Part shown: in pieces, positions 7,187-16,408 of the stretch
How the letters are laid out: each line of letters starts with the position of its first letter
Position numbering within the stretch: the first letter of the stretch is position 1
NCBI GenBank assembly: GCA_027488865.1
Contig: JAIYAU010000025.1
Span: 1 to 64,000 of the forward strand
Direction of reading: 5' to 3'
Source: Cytophagaceae bacterium
GTDB taxonomy: Bacteria; Bacteroidota; Bacteroidia; Cytophagales; UBA9547
DNA: 64,000 nt
Translations under genes and position numbers: made by a program
Notes under the pieces: model-generated
Told to the model about the DNA's origin: nothing
The model's input: only the letters and a program-made list of their open reading frames with translations
The model's database searches: none

Positions 7187-7194
7187 CAAAACTA
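7187..7194 (-). promoter_or_regulatory. Possible -7 element for the MORN lipoprotein gene
   Basis: CAAAACTA on the plus strand is TAGTTTTG on the minus strand, matching TAnnTTTG. It lies 32 bases upstream of the start codon. A clear -33 TTTG is not visible at the expected distance, so support is partial. Confidence 0.3.
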
Positions 7195-7950
7195 CTTAAA
7201 ATTCGTATACCTACACTTTTTGAAAGAATTTTAAATTTGTAAAAGCTGATATAAGTAATATTCAACTTTAGAAAAACTTGTATAATAAGGGCTTAAATGT
7301 GAACTGCTTGTGTGATGAAAATTTTCGAAAGACCAAATAACATCAAATTTAAAAGTTTAAGAATTATAGTACTTTTAGCTAAAGAAATATACTCCATAAA
7401 TCGCACTTATGCCACCCGCATTTGTAACGCAAATTAGTGAGAACGGCGTTTGAAACGCGCAAATAGATTGCACAGTGGGCACTTAGTATTGCATCATGAA
7501 ACTGCGCAAGAGGGTCTTTCGCTAAAAAACAAAACCATTCATAACATGCCAAAAAATTCAAACAACCAATCTTCTAACAGGTTTTTAGTTATAATGCTTA
7601 AATACATTTTAGGTACTATAGGCATTTGTGGTGATGTCTTCACCCACCAAAACTAGCCGTCTAGACTTTGGTTTGTTCACATAAAACTAAAACAATGACC
7701 TAAAAGTCAGGCCCAATAGCAAACAATTCTTAAATTTGTACAAACCAAAATTGAAATGATAAATCAGTTTATACCTTCAACGAACTTAAGTGATGGTATT
7801 ATAACAATAGTATTAGTCTCCTCGCAAAGGACTTTATTTTTATTTAATACCCTGGCATCTGACCATAATCGCCAAAACTAGTTAGTTATTAAAGCCATAA
7901 ATCTCAGGTAAGGACACGTAACTAATGTCCCTACCCTCGAAAGCTTTTTA
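7195..7950. other. Intergenic stretch without recognisable gene
   Basis: About 750 bases separate the MORN operon from the desaturase gene. Short open frames exist on both strands (for example 7450-7656 plus, 7379-7561 minus) but none has a credible start context or family signature. TAAATTTG elements near 7231 and 7731 on the plus strand resemble -7 boxes with no gene behind them. The stretch may hold decayed sequence or untranslated RNA; I see nothing specific. Confidence 0.4.
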
Positions 7951-8697
7951 CTACATATAATTTAAGTCGTTATTCTTTTTTAACTTAAGGATTCCAAGTT
8001 GGTTAAAAAGTAAAATGATCGGATAGGTTGGGTCAAACTCATGCCATTTTACTCCAAAATTAGCCCTGCCACCCAGTTTATGATGGTTGTTGTGGTAGCT
8101 TTCGCCCATCATCAAAAAGTCGAATGGTAAAAGATTTTTGGCCGTGTCGTTTACTTTAAAATTAATGTACCCGTATTTATGCGCAAACCAGTTGATAATA
8201 ACACCATGCACCGGCCCCATAATATAATGAATAGGCAATAATAAAAACATCCACCAATAGGGTGCAAATTGAATGTAAACCAAAGTATAAGCAGTTCCCC
8301 AAGCAATGCGTGAGATCCAACTCGATCCTAGTTTTTCCACAAAATCCCACCTCGGAACACCCTTTTTAAACTTGTCGTCGATGGCAATGGTGTGTTCTTT
8401 TATTCCATGATAAATTTGTTTGGTTTTCCACATCATGTCAAACAAGTTATGAGAATATTTTGGTGAATGTGGATCTTCTTCTGTGTCTGCATGGGCATGG
8501 TGTAGACGATGCATCACCCCATAACCATAAGGACTTAAAAAAGAAGAGCCTTGAAAAATCCAGGTTAAGACATAAAATACCTTTTCCCAAAACTTAGACA
8601 TCGTAAACATGCCATGTGCTGCATATCGGTGTAAAAAGAAGGTTTGGGCAAATAAAGAAAGATACCAATGAATAACGAAGAAAAGAAGTATAACCAT
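7951..8697 (-). CDS. Acyl-CoA/fatty acid desaturase
   Basis: A 248-residue membrane di-iron desaturase of the delta-9/OLE1 type. The three histidine boxes are intact: HRYAAH (residues about 23-28), HRLHHAHAD (about 63-71) and HNNHHK (about 203-208). Hydrophobic segments lie at the N-terminus and around residues 135-170. It introduces a double bond into acyl chains and so adjusts membrane fluidity; electrons must come from a partner not encoded here. A close paralogue lies at 48319-49074. It follows hemN on the same strand with a 41-base gap, so co-transcription is possible. Confidence 0.85.
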   Translation of the reverse strand: MVILLFFVIHWYLSLFAQTFFLHRYAAHGMFTMSKFWEKVFYVLTWIFQGSSFLSPYGYGVMHRLHHAHADTEEDPHSPKYSHNLFDMMWKTKQIYHGIKEHTIAIDDKFKKGVPRWDFVEKLGSSWISRIAWGTAYTLVYIQFAPYWWMFLLLPIHYIMGPVHGVIINWFAHKYGYINFKVNDTAKNLLPFDFLMMGESYHNNHHKLGGRANFGVKWHEFDPTYPIILLFNQLGILKLKKNNDLNYM

Positions 8698-8738
8698 GTT
8701 AAGAATTATTAAATTGAAAATAAAATTTTAAATAGCCA

Positions 8739-10076
8739 TCATATGGCCTTGCTAAACTGAAGTTGTGAAATGTTATTGTAGGATTGAAAGTGTTTGTCCC
8801 AACAGTTGGCAATATTTCTGATAAATAGCTTACCAGTATTAGTAACTTTTATGCTTTCACCATCTATTGTTACCAGCTTATCGCTTATGAAAGATTGTAA
8901 TCTTGGCAAGATACTTCTGGTATACAAATCGAGGGAAGTTTCAAAATTACACATGAGATTTTGAATATGTTTTTTAATTATAAGTTCTTCACTAGTAAGC
9001 ATATGCCCCGTTTCAATTTGGTAATTTTGGTTTTCAATGGCTATCATATATTCCGCTACATCTTTGGGATTTTGAATATAAGCCGTACCAGAATCGCTAA
9101 TGGCCGAAGCCCCAAGCCCAATTAAAAGTTGCGTATTTTGGGTGGTATATCCCATAAAATTGCGATGCAGCATTTTATTTTCTTGTGCTATGGCAATTTC
9201 ATCTGTAGGCAAGGCAAAATGATCCATTCCTACCCGTACATAGCCAAACTGCGTTATAAGTTCAACCCCTGTTTCAAAAAGTGCTCTTTTAGCCTCGTCT
9301 TGGGGTATATCTTGGTCAGAAAATCCTCGTTGTGACTTGCTTTTCCAAGGCACGTGTGCATAACCATAAAATGCAATGCGGCTGGGCTTTAACTTCATGG
9401 TTTGATGGATGGTGTTTGTGATACTATTCAAAGTTTGAAACGGCAGCCCATATACCAAGTCAATATTAAGGTTTTTAATCCCCACTTTTTGAGCTATTGA
9501 GGCAATTTTTTGTGTTTGTTCAAAGGTTTGCACCCTATGAATAGCTTTTTGAACGACAGGATCAAAATCTTGCACCCCAAGACTTATTCGATCAATACCT
9601 AGGCTAGCCAAAGTGGTTAATTGCGCCTGATTGGTGTAGTTGGGGTGTGCTTCAATGCTATAAGAATAGCTGGAGGTGGTTTCAGAACTATTGGTAATAT
9701 GCGACACCAATTCTTGAAGATGTTCAGCGCTTAAAAAGGTAGGTGTTCCGCCTCCAAAATGGAGCTCTTTGACAACAGGTTTTTTACCAAAAACACCTAG
9801 GTAATAATCCCATTCTTTAATCAATGTTTGTACATAAGGCCCCTCAACGGCGTGATTGGTAGTTATCTTTTTGTTGCAACCACAATACGTACAAAGACTT
9901 TCACAATAAGGTATGTGGATGTAAACACTTACTTGATTGTCAGTATCAATCTGATTTTTTACCTCATTTTCCCATAACAACCTGTTGCAATTGGCGCTGT
10001 CCCAATGTGGTACGGGAGGGTAGCTTGTATATCTTGGTACAGGTACATTGTATTTAGCGACAAGTGACGGATACAT
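8739..10076 (-). CDS. hemN: Oxygen-independent coproporphyrinogen III oxidase
   Basis: A 445-residue radical-SAM enzyme that decarboxylates coproporphyrinogen III to protoporphyrinogen IX in haem synthesis without oxygen. The cluster-binding motif is CxxxCxxCxC (C58, C62, C65, C67), preceded by VYIHIPYC; HFGGGTPTFL is the SAM-binding glycine motif. The N-terminal RYTSYPPVPHW segment is typical of HemN proper rather than the HemW family. Length matches the family. It is divergent from the cbb3 oxidase assembly genes, fitting haem supply at low oxygen; in many bacteria both are FNR-controlled, but no clear FNR box is seen in the 141-bp gap. Confidence 0.92.
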   Translation of the reverse strand: MYPSLVAKYNVPVPRYTSYPPVPHWDSANCNRLLWENEVKNQIDTDNQVSVYIHIPYCESLCTYCGCNKKITTNHAVEGPYVQTLIKEWDYYLGVFGKKPVVKELHFGGGTPTFLSAEHLQELVSHITNSSETTSSYSYSIEAHPNYTNQAQLTTLASLGIDRISLGVQDFDPVVQKAIHRVQTFEQTQKIASIAQKVGIKNLNIDLVYGLPFQTLNSITNTIHQTMKLKPSRIAFYGYAHVPWKSKSQRGFSDQDIPQDEAKRALFETGVELITQFGYVRVGMDHFALPTDEIAIAQENKMLHRNFMGYTTQNTQLLIGLGASAISDSGTAYIQNPKDVAEYMIAIENQNYQIETGHMLTSEELIIKKHIQNLMCNFETSLDLYTRSILPRLQSFISDKLVTIDGESIKVTNTGKLFIRNIANCWDKHFQSYNNISQLQFSKAI

Positions 10077-10097
10077 TTATTTCAATTAAACTGAGCC

Positions 10098-10105
10098 CAA
10101 AATTA
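10098..10105 (-). promoter_or_regulatory. Probable -7 element of the hemN promoter
   Basis: CAAAATTA on the plus strand reads TAATTTTG on the minus strand, a good TAnnTTTG match 22 bases upstream of the hemN start. A CAAA follows at a spacing slightly shorter than usual. The gap to ccoI also holds TTAGCT...AGCTAA (about 10146-10173), a possible inverted operator. Confidence 0.4.
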
Positions 10106-10217
10106 TAGTCCAGCTAATTCACAAAAAATGAATTTTATCACTTTTTAGCTTGTATAATCTCATTTTTAGCTAAACGATTATGCTACAATTTTGCCCTTGT
10201 TAAAAATTGAGGCACTA

Positions 10218-12593
10218 ATGATATCTGAACGTAAATATACTTACCAAACCTGCAAACACTGTGGAAGTGACTGTGGGGAGTCGTTATGTATAGATAATCA
10301 AGATACGTTTTGTTGCAATGGTTGTAAAGTAGCATATAAAATTATTCAGGGTGAGTTGCTAGTTGACACTCAGCGTCAAAATCGCAACCAAGAAAATAAG
10401 CTTTATGACCAACTAGTAGAATTTAAATCTGATAAAATATCCATCATAGCGTTTTACATCCCTAGCATGGTATGCGCTTCTTGCATTTATTCGCTGGAGC
10501 ATCTTTACATGCTGGAATCCAACATAAAAAGTGTTCGGGTAAATTTTTTAAAAAGAAAAGCTAAAATCATATTTTTTAACAACGACTACGGTGTAGCAGA
10601 TTTGGTGGCCTTACTAACAGAATTAGGCTACGCACCTGATTTGAGCCTAGCCAGTAAAGATAAAACAGGAGGCAACAAAACACCAATCGATACATCATTT
10701 ATCATAAAACTAGGTTTGGCAGGTTTTGCGGCAAGCAACATCATGTTGTTTTCCTTGCCGGAGTATTTTGGCCTTTCTGGAGATTTTGCAGCACAATTTA
10801 AAACCGTATTTTCTTACCTTAACTTGGCATTGTCGCTGCCAGTTTTATGTTATTCAGCTTCTGATTACTTTAAATCAGCCTATGGCGCTTTGAGACAACG
10901 CACCATCAATTTTGATGTACCTACCTGTATTGGATTTAGTTCTTTATTGATTTTGAGCTACTATGAGATTTTGACAGGCACAGGGCCAGGCTATTTAGAT
11001 TCATTTGCGGGATTGATATTCTTCTTATTGGTCGCAAGATTTTTTCAAAATAAAACTTTTGAATCAATACAATTTGAACGCAACTACACCTCCTATTTCC
11101 CCTTATTTGTACATAAAACCACCGATAAAGGAACAGAGAAAGTACAAATAAAAGACTTGAAAGAAGGAGATTTGGTGTTGGTAAAGAATTTGGAGATTAT
11201 TCCAGCAGATGCACTTTTGTTAAGCCCAAGCGCTGATCTGGATTATAGTTTTATTACAGGAGAAGCAGAGACAATACACCTGAACCAAGGGGAAGAAATT
11301 AAAGCCGGTGCAAGGTGGTCAGGGAGCCCAGGCATGTTACAGGTGATACGACCATTTGCCCAAAGCAAAATTATTAGCCTCTGGCAAGATGATGCCTTTG
11401 CTACCGACAAAATAAAACACATCAAAACCATTACAGATAGACGAGGGAAGTATTTCACCTACATCATGTTAAGCTTTGCAGCCTTGCTTGGAATGTATTG
11501 GTGGTACATTGATTCTGCACATCAAGCAATTTTTATATTTACTTGTGTGCTTATCACGGCTTGTCCTTGTGTGCTTGCACTTGCTGGACCAGTTACTTAT
11601 GGCACTATTTCACGATATTTTGCCAGACACAAGTTTTACCTAAAAAACGCCCTGTTTATTGAAAACATGGCCAATACAAGCCAAGTGGTGTTTGATAAAA
11701 CAGGAACGCTAACTGACACCCGAAATGCCGAAGTGAAGTATGAAGGTTTACCATTATCTCAAAACCATAAAACTCTCATTAAGTCGGTATTACATGCCGG
11801 AATACATCCCTTAAGCGAAGTAATATACAAATCCATCGTTGCGGAAACCGTAGAAACAACAGATTTTAAAGAGATCATTGGACAGGGTGTACAAGCACAA
11901 GTGGCTGGCAGAACTATTAAAATGGGCAAAAAATCATTTGTGGTAAATAATGCTTTGGCTGCAACACTTCCATTTCAAGGATCTGAAGTATGGGTGAGTA
12001 TAGATGAAACGGTGCTGGGACATTTTGTAGTTAAAAGTAAATTTAGAGATGCTTTGCCTCAAATGATCAGTGGGTTAACTGGCTTACACTTTCCTCTTCA
12101 TATTATCTCAGGTGATAATGACAAAGACCAAGATGAGCTCAGGCAAATATTTGACGGTCAATCAACCATAAAATTTAATCAAAACCCGCAAGATAAACTG
12201 GACTATATCAAAATCCTGCAAAAAACGAATGATACCATCATGATGCTTGGGGATGGATTAAACGACGCTGGGGCATTGAAAAAAAGTAATATAGGCATAA
12301 GCATTACTGACGAGGACGGAAAATTTTTCCCTGCAAGTGATGGTTTAATGCACAGCGATAGCTTTAAACACTTAGCACTATTTATAACCTTAGCGCGCAA
12401 GAGTCACTGGGTTATTAATGCGTGTTTCTCGGCCTCCATTGTATACAATATAATTGGCTTATACCTCGCGGCGCAAGGATATCTAACGCCTTTGATAGCT
12501 GCTATTTTAATGCCATTAAATTCAATGACGGTGGTATTGATTGCCCTGGGAGGTAGTCACTATTGGTCAAAAAAGATACTTAAAAATATATAA
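10218..12593 (+). CDS. ccoI: Cu+-type P-type ATPase for cbb3 assembly (CcoI/FixI)
   Basis: A P1B-type ATPase that moves copper out of the cytosol and is needed for maturation of cbb3 oxidase. It starts with a Cys-rich segment (CKHCGSDCG, FCCNGCK), then a heavy-metal-associated domain with CASC, several membrane helices, the CPC ion-binding motif (TACPCVLAL), the phosphorylation motif DKTGTLTD and the hinge GDGLNDAGAL. The N-terminal Cys-rich domain is characteristic of the CcoI/FixI branch. I chose ATG at 10218 (MISERKYTYQ, 791 residues), because the open frame upstream begins at a TTG inside AT-rich promoter sequence. First gene of the cco operon. Confidence 0.9.
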   Translation: MISERKYTYQTCKHCGSDCGESLCIDNQDTFCCNGCKVAYKIIQGELLVDTQRQNRNQENKLYDQLVEFKSDKISIIAFYIPSMVCASCIYSLEHLYMLESNIKSVRVNFLKRKAKIIFFNNDYGVADLVALLTELGYAPDLSLASKDKTGGNKTPIDTSFIIKLGLAGFAASNIMLFSLPEYFGLSGDFAAQFKTVFSYLNLALSLPVLCYSASDYFKSAYGALRQRTINFDVPTCIGFSSLLILSYYEILTGTGPGYLDSFAGLIFFLLVARFFQNKTFESIQFERNYTSYFPLFVHKTTDKGTEKVQIKDLKEGDLVLVKNLEIIPADALLLSPSADLDYSFITGEAETIHLNQGEEIKAGARWSGSPGMLQVIRPFAQSKIISLWQDDAFATDKIKHIKTITDRRGKYFTYIMLSFAALLGMYWWYIDSAHQAIFIFTCVLITACPCVLALAGPVTYGTISRYFARHKFYLKNALFIENMANTSQVVFDKTGTLTDTRNAEVKYEGLPLSQNHKTLIKSVLHAGIHPLSEVIYKSIVAETVETTDFKEIIGQGVQAQVAGRTIKMGKKSFVVNNALAATLPFQGSEVWVSIDETVLGHFVVKSKFRDALPQMISGLTGLHFPLHIISGDNDKDQDELRQIFDGQSTIKFNQNPQDKLDYIKILQKTNDTIMMLGDGLNDAGALKKSNIGISITDEDGKFFPASDGLMHSDSFKHLALFITLARKSHWVINACFSASIVYNIIGLYLAAQGYLTPLIAAILMPLNSMTVVLIALGGSHYWSKKILKNI

Positions 12594-12599
12594 TAACAC

Positions 12600-12794
12600 A
12601 TGGGAGTGATATTCTTATTAATAGGTTTTAGCTTGGGCATGGCAGGATTATTCATGCTCCTATTTGTTTACGCATTAAAAAACCACCAAATGGACGACAC
12701 TTATACACCCGCAATACGCATGTTACATGACGATGCCCTTACAACTGAAAACAACACGAATTTAAAACCCACAATTAATAACATTAATAAATAA
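12600..12794 (+). CDS. ccoS: cbb3 oxidase assembly protein CcoS
   Basis: A 64-residue protein with one N-terminal membrane helix (VIFLLIGFSLGMAGLFMLLF) followed by a short cytosolic tail beginning YALKNHQMDD, as in CcoS. CcoS is required for inserting cofactors into the cbb3 catalytic subunit. It starts six bases after ccoI and is followed within five bases by ccoNO, the standard gene order. Confidence 0.88.
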   Translation: MGVIFLLIGFSLGMAGLFMLLFVYALKNHQMDDTYTPAIRMLHDDALTTENNTNLKPTINNINK

Positions 12795-12798
12795 CTAT

Positions 12799-14913
12799 AT
12801 GGTAGAGCAGTTTAATTACGACAACAAGATTGTTAAATATTTCATGATAGCCTCCTTAATCTTCGGCATAGTGGGGATGACGGTCGGGCTGTTGGTGGCG
12901 TTTCAGCTGGTATATCCAGCTTTAAATTTTGGTATTCAATATACTTCTTTTGGACGAATTCGTCCTTTGCACACCAATGCTGTAATTTTTGCATTTGTGG
13001 GTAATGCCATTTTTGCAGGTGTGTATTATTCAATGCAGCGTCTTCTCAAAACACGCATGTTTAACGACGCACTCAGTTGGATTCATTTCTGGGGATGGCA
13101 ACTCATCATTCTTTCAGCAGCCATCACGCTACCATTGGGTATCACCACTTCTAAAGAGTATGCAGAATTAGAGTGGCCCATTGACATTGCCATTACCCTA
13201 ATTTGGGTGGTGTTTTGTATCAATATGATCGGTACCATTTTTAAACGTAGAGAAAGACATTTATATGTAGGTATTTGGTTTTATTTGGCAACGTTAGTCA
13301 CCATTGCGGTTTTACACATTGTAAACTCGTTTGAAATGCCAGTGTCACTTTTTAAATCATATTCTTGGTACGCAGGGGTACAAGATGCTTTGGTGCAATG
13401 GTGGTATGGGCATAATGCAGTAGCATTTTTCTTAACTACCCCTTATTTAGGTATGATGTACTATTTCTTACCAAAAGCTGCCAACAGGCCTATCTATTCG
13501 TATCGACTTTCCATTGTTCACTTTTGGTCACTTATTTTCATTTATATCTGGGCTGGGCCGCATCACTTGTTATACACTGCCTTGCCAGATTGGGCACAGG
13601 CCTTGGGTGTTGTTTTCTCTGTAATGCTCATTGCACCATCATGGGGTGGCATGGTCAATGGATTGCTTACTTTAAGAGGCGCATGGGATAAGGTGAAACA
13701 AGATCCCATCCTTAAGTTTTTTGTGGTGGCCATTACTGCCTATGGCATGGCTACTTTAGAAGGGCCTTTATTATCACTTAAAAATGTAAACGGGATTGCC
13801 CATTTTACTGATTGGATTGTGGCACACGTACACGTAGGCGCCTTGGGTTGGAATGGATTTTTTACCTTCGCCATGTTTTATTGGTTGGTACCACAAATGT
13901 GGAAAACATCTTTATTTTCTAAAAAACTCGCCAATTTTCACTTTTGGATAGGCACTTTGGGTATTATATTTTATGCATTGCCGATGTATTGGGCAGGTGT
14001 TACACAAAGCATCATGTGGAAAGAATTTACACCAGATGGATACCTTAAATATATCAACTTTTTAGATACCGTCACCCAAATTATGCCTATGTATATAATG
14101 CGCGCCATCGGTGGCTTGTTATACTTGGTGGGTGTGTTTGTGATGGTATACAACTTAATAATGACCGCAAAAGTAGGACGTTTTGTGGCCAACGAGGCTG
14201 CATCCTCCCCTGCACTTGAAAAAGAAACGGTACATCACGATTACCATTGGCATAATGTGTTGGAGCGCAGACCTATACAATTTATGCTTTTGATGGCCGT
14301 AGCTATAGCCATTGGAGGATTGGTGGAATTGGTGCCTACCTTTTTGGTAAAATCAAATATACCTACTATTACCAGTGTAAAGCCATATACCGCTTTGGAA
14401 TTACAAGGACGTGACATTTACATAAGAGAAGGTTGTGTAGGTTGCCATTCTCAAATGATACGCCCTTTTCGCTCTGAGACAGAAAGATATGGAGAATATA
14501 GTAAAGCAGGAGAATTTGTATATGACCACCCATTTTTGTGGGGTAGCAAACGCACCGGCCCTGACTTGCACCGTATTGGGGGCAAATACTCTGATTCTTG
14601 GCATTATCACCACATGTATGACCCAACGGCGATCTCGCCAGGAAGTATCATGCCTGCTTATCCTTGGTTGTTTGATCAATCACTCGATGTAAAAAGCACC
14701 AAAGACAAGCTTAAGGCCATGCAAACCATAGGTGTTCCGTATGAAGATAGCTATTTGGAATCAGCAGAATTGGATGTACAAAAGCAATCGCTCAAAATAG
14801 CCGAATCGCTCAAAAAGGATAAAATTGAGGTGACGCCTGACAAGGAAATAATCGCCTTAATTGCTTACATCCAAAGATTGGGCACTGACATAAAAGTAAC
14901 GAATCAAAAATAA
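12799..14913 (+). CDS. ccoN: Fused cbb3 oxidase subunits I and II (CcoN-CcoO)
   Basis: A 704-residue fusion. Residues 1-480 are the catalytic subunit CcoN with twelve or more membrane helices and the haem and Cu-B histidines (PLHTNAV, WYGHNAVAF, GPHHLLY, HVHVGALGWNG). Residues about 490-704 are CcoO, anchored by one helix and binding one c-type haem through CVGCHS (C545-H549), with the distal Met probably in GSIMPAYPW. It reduces oxygen to water with high affinity and pumps protons. The N-O fusion is the usual form in Bacteroidota. It lies between ccoS and a short ccoQ. Confidence 0.93.
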   Translation: MVEQFNYDNKIVKYFMIASLIFGIVGMTVGLLVAFQLVYPALNFGIQYTSFGRIRPLHTNAVIFAFVGNAIFAGVYYSMQRLLKTRMFNDALSWIHFWGWQLIILSAAITLPLGITTSKEYAELEWPIDIAITLIWVVFCINMIGTIFKRRERHLYVGIWFYLATLVTIAVLHIVNSFEMPVSLFKSYSWYAGVQDALVQWWYGHNAVAFFLTTPYLGMMYYFLPKAANRPIYSYRLSIVHFWSLIFIYIWAGPHHLLYTALPDWAQALGVVFSVMLIAPSWGGMVNGLLTLRGAWDKVKQDPILKFFVVAITAYGMATLEGPLLSLKNVNGIAHFTDWIVAHVHVGALGWNGFFTFAMFYWLVPQMWKTSLFSKKLANFHFWIGTLGIIFYALPMYWAGVTQSIMWKEFTPDGYLKYINFLDTVTQIMPMYIMRAIGGLLYLVGVFVMVYNLIMTAKVGRFVANEAASSPALEKETVHHDYHWHNVLERRPIQFMLLMAVAIAIGGLVELVPTFLVKSNIPTITSVKPYTALELQGRDIYIREGCVGCHSQMIRPFRSETERYGEYSKAGEFVYDHPFLWGSKRTGPDLHRIGGKYSDSWHYHHMYDPTAISPGSIMPAYPWLFDQSLDVKSTKDKLKAMQTIGVPYEDSYLESAELDVQKQSLKIAESLKKDKIEVTPDKEIIALIAYIQRLGTDIKVTNQK

Positions 14914-14921
14914 TAGCCTTT

Positions 14922-15077
14922 ATGATAAAAAATACATTATCCGCCGTTCAAGATGTCTCCATTTATCCAATAATCTCACTTTGTATTTTTGGCGTCTTTT
15001 TTCTGCTCCTGCTTGTTTGGATGTGGCGATTAGATAAAAAATATATTAAGGAAATGAAGGATATCCCGCTACAATAG
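14922..15077 (+). CDS. ccoQ: Short CcoQ-like subunit
   Basis: A 51-residue single-helix membrane protein starting MIKNTLSAVQDVSIYP, with a hydrophobic segment (ISLCIFGVFFLLLLVWMW) followed by RLDKKYIKEMKDIPL. Size, topology and place between ccoNO and ccoP match CcoQ, which stabilises the cbb3 complex. It begins eight bases after the ccoNO stop. Such short genes are easily missed; sequence conservation of CcoQ is low, so the call rests on context and topology. Confidence 0.75.
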   Translation: MIKNTLSAVQDVSIYPIISLCIFGVFFLLLLVWMWRLDKKYIKEMKDIPLQ

Positions 15078-15108
15078 CGGCCTTAAATAGTCATGTTAAC
15101 TCTAATTA

Positions 15109-16011
15109 ATGCATAAAATGAAAAGATTTATTTATATAATTATGTTGATGTTTAGCTCTAGTGCCATTTTTGCACAGGAGGCGAATGCTCCTTCAAACAA
15201 TTCATGGAGTTTCGAAATGAAGCTGGTGGTTGTGTTGGGTACTACTGTAGTTTTACTCATGATCAGTGTGGTGCTGGTTTTACTCAATGTGTTATCTGGG
15301 GTTATAAAAAGAGAAAATGCCAAAAGGGGAATTGTTACAGTACCTTTGACAACAGCTATTTTTAAAACCATCAATCAAAAGTTCATTACTGGCAACTTGC
15401 TGCCTGTGGATCAGGAAGAAAGCAATCTGTTGCCACATACTTATGATGGTATACAAGAACTAAATAATGGGATGCCTCCTTGGCTCAAGTTCATTTTTTC
15501 GTTTACCATTGTTACTGGCATAGCCTATCTCAGCTATTATTATGTTTTTAACCTTGGTTTTACCCAAGTAGAAGAATATCAAAACGAATTGAAAATTGCT
15601 GCTGCTGAAATTGAGTTGTACAACAAAACCATGGCCAATTCGATTGATGAAACCAATGTAAAACTTGCCTTGAATGACAAAAAGGTAATCAATGAAGGCA
15701 AAATAATATTTGAACAAAACTGTAAGGCTTGTCATGGTGGAGCAGGAGAAGGTGGTGTAGGACCTAACCTTACAGACGAATATTGGATCCATGGAGCTAC
15801 GATTGCCAGTATATTTAAGACTATAAAGGTAGGTGTTCCCGAAAAAGGGATGATCTCTTGGCAACAAAAGCTCCGCCCCTTGGATATTCAAAATGTATCT
15901 AACTACATATTGAGCCTAAAAGGCACCAACCCTATCAACGGAAAAGCGCCACAAGGCGTGAAAACTGGTGAACAAGGGTCGATAAACGATACTACTAAGG
16001 TAAAAATCTAG
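15109..16011 (+). CDS. ccoP: cbb3 oxidase subunit III, monohaem CcoP
   Basis: A 300-residue membrane cytochrome c. An N-terminal signal or anchor (residues 4-22), a second helix (38-60) and a third (125-148) precede a cytochrome c domain with a single haem motif CKACH (C205-H209) and a Met ligand probably in GMISW. The segment GMPPWLKFIF before the third helix is a CcoP signature. Classical CcoP has two haems; Bacteroidota versions usually have one. Start could be ATG 15109 or ATG 15118. Last structural gene of the oxidase. Confidence 0.88.
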   Translation: MHKMKRFIYIIMLMFSSSAIFAQEANAPSNNSWSFEMKLVVVLGTTVVLLMISVVLVLLNVLSGVIKRENAKRGIVTVPLTTAIFKTINQKFITGNLLPVDQEESNLLPHTYDGIQELNNGMPPWLKFIFSFTIVTGIAYLSYYYVFNLGFTQVEEYQNELKIAAAEIELYNKTMANSIDETNVKLALNDKKVINEGKIIFEQNCKACHGGAGEGGVGPNLTDEYWIHGATIASIFKTIKVGVPEKGMISWQQKLRPLDIQNVSNYILSLKGTNPINGKAPQGVKTGEQGSINDTTKVKI

Positions 16012-16408
16012 CGCTGAGGGCAACCGAAGTCTTGAGAATAGGGTTGGTAAAAATTATGGTATTGAAATGGCATCTATTCACCTGAAATATGAATATTTTA
16101 AAAAGGCAAAAATGATGTTTTTGGAAGGATTGGCCTTGAAAAAAATGCGTTAAGAATTTCATGAAGTGGAGCGGTTAAGAAATGTTTGTTGTTTGAGGGC
16201 GAGGAACGAGCCCGAGTTTCAAACATTTCCAGCGTAACGTAATGAAATTTAGCATTTTATTCACAGCCTTGACTTTTTGGTTACTTTTTGTGTCAAGACA
16301 AAAAGTAATAAAACTTCCCAAAAAGTGAAGATTGTTAATATAGAATATTTTCAAGATTTAAGAATTATATATTCTGTTTAATACTTAAACTGGTTTTAAA
16401 ATAAATAC
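16012..16408. repeat. Intergenic repeat with long hairpin
   Basis: Between ccoP and ccoG, AAATGTTTG (16180-16188) pairs with CAAACATTT (16220-16228), with an inner GGGC/GCCC pair. Downstream, TACTTTTTGTGTCAAGACAA (16280-16299) belongs to the same conserved-looking block. I recall near-identical blocks dispersed in many Bacteroidota genomes, so this is probably a repetitive intergenic element. It splits the cco operon and may act as a terminator or processing site. No gene is visible. Confidence 0.5.

Noticed and set aside
7379-7656. Short open frames on both strands near 7.5 kb
   Set aside because: They overlap each other, have no supporting promoter or ribosome-binding context and no recognisable motif.
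10191-10217. Upstream TTG start for ccoI
   Set aside because: It lies in promoter-like sequence; the ATG at 10218 gives a normal N-terminus.
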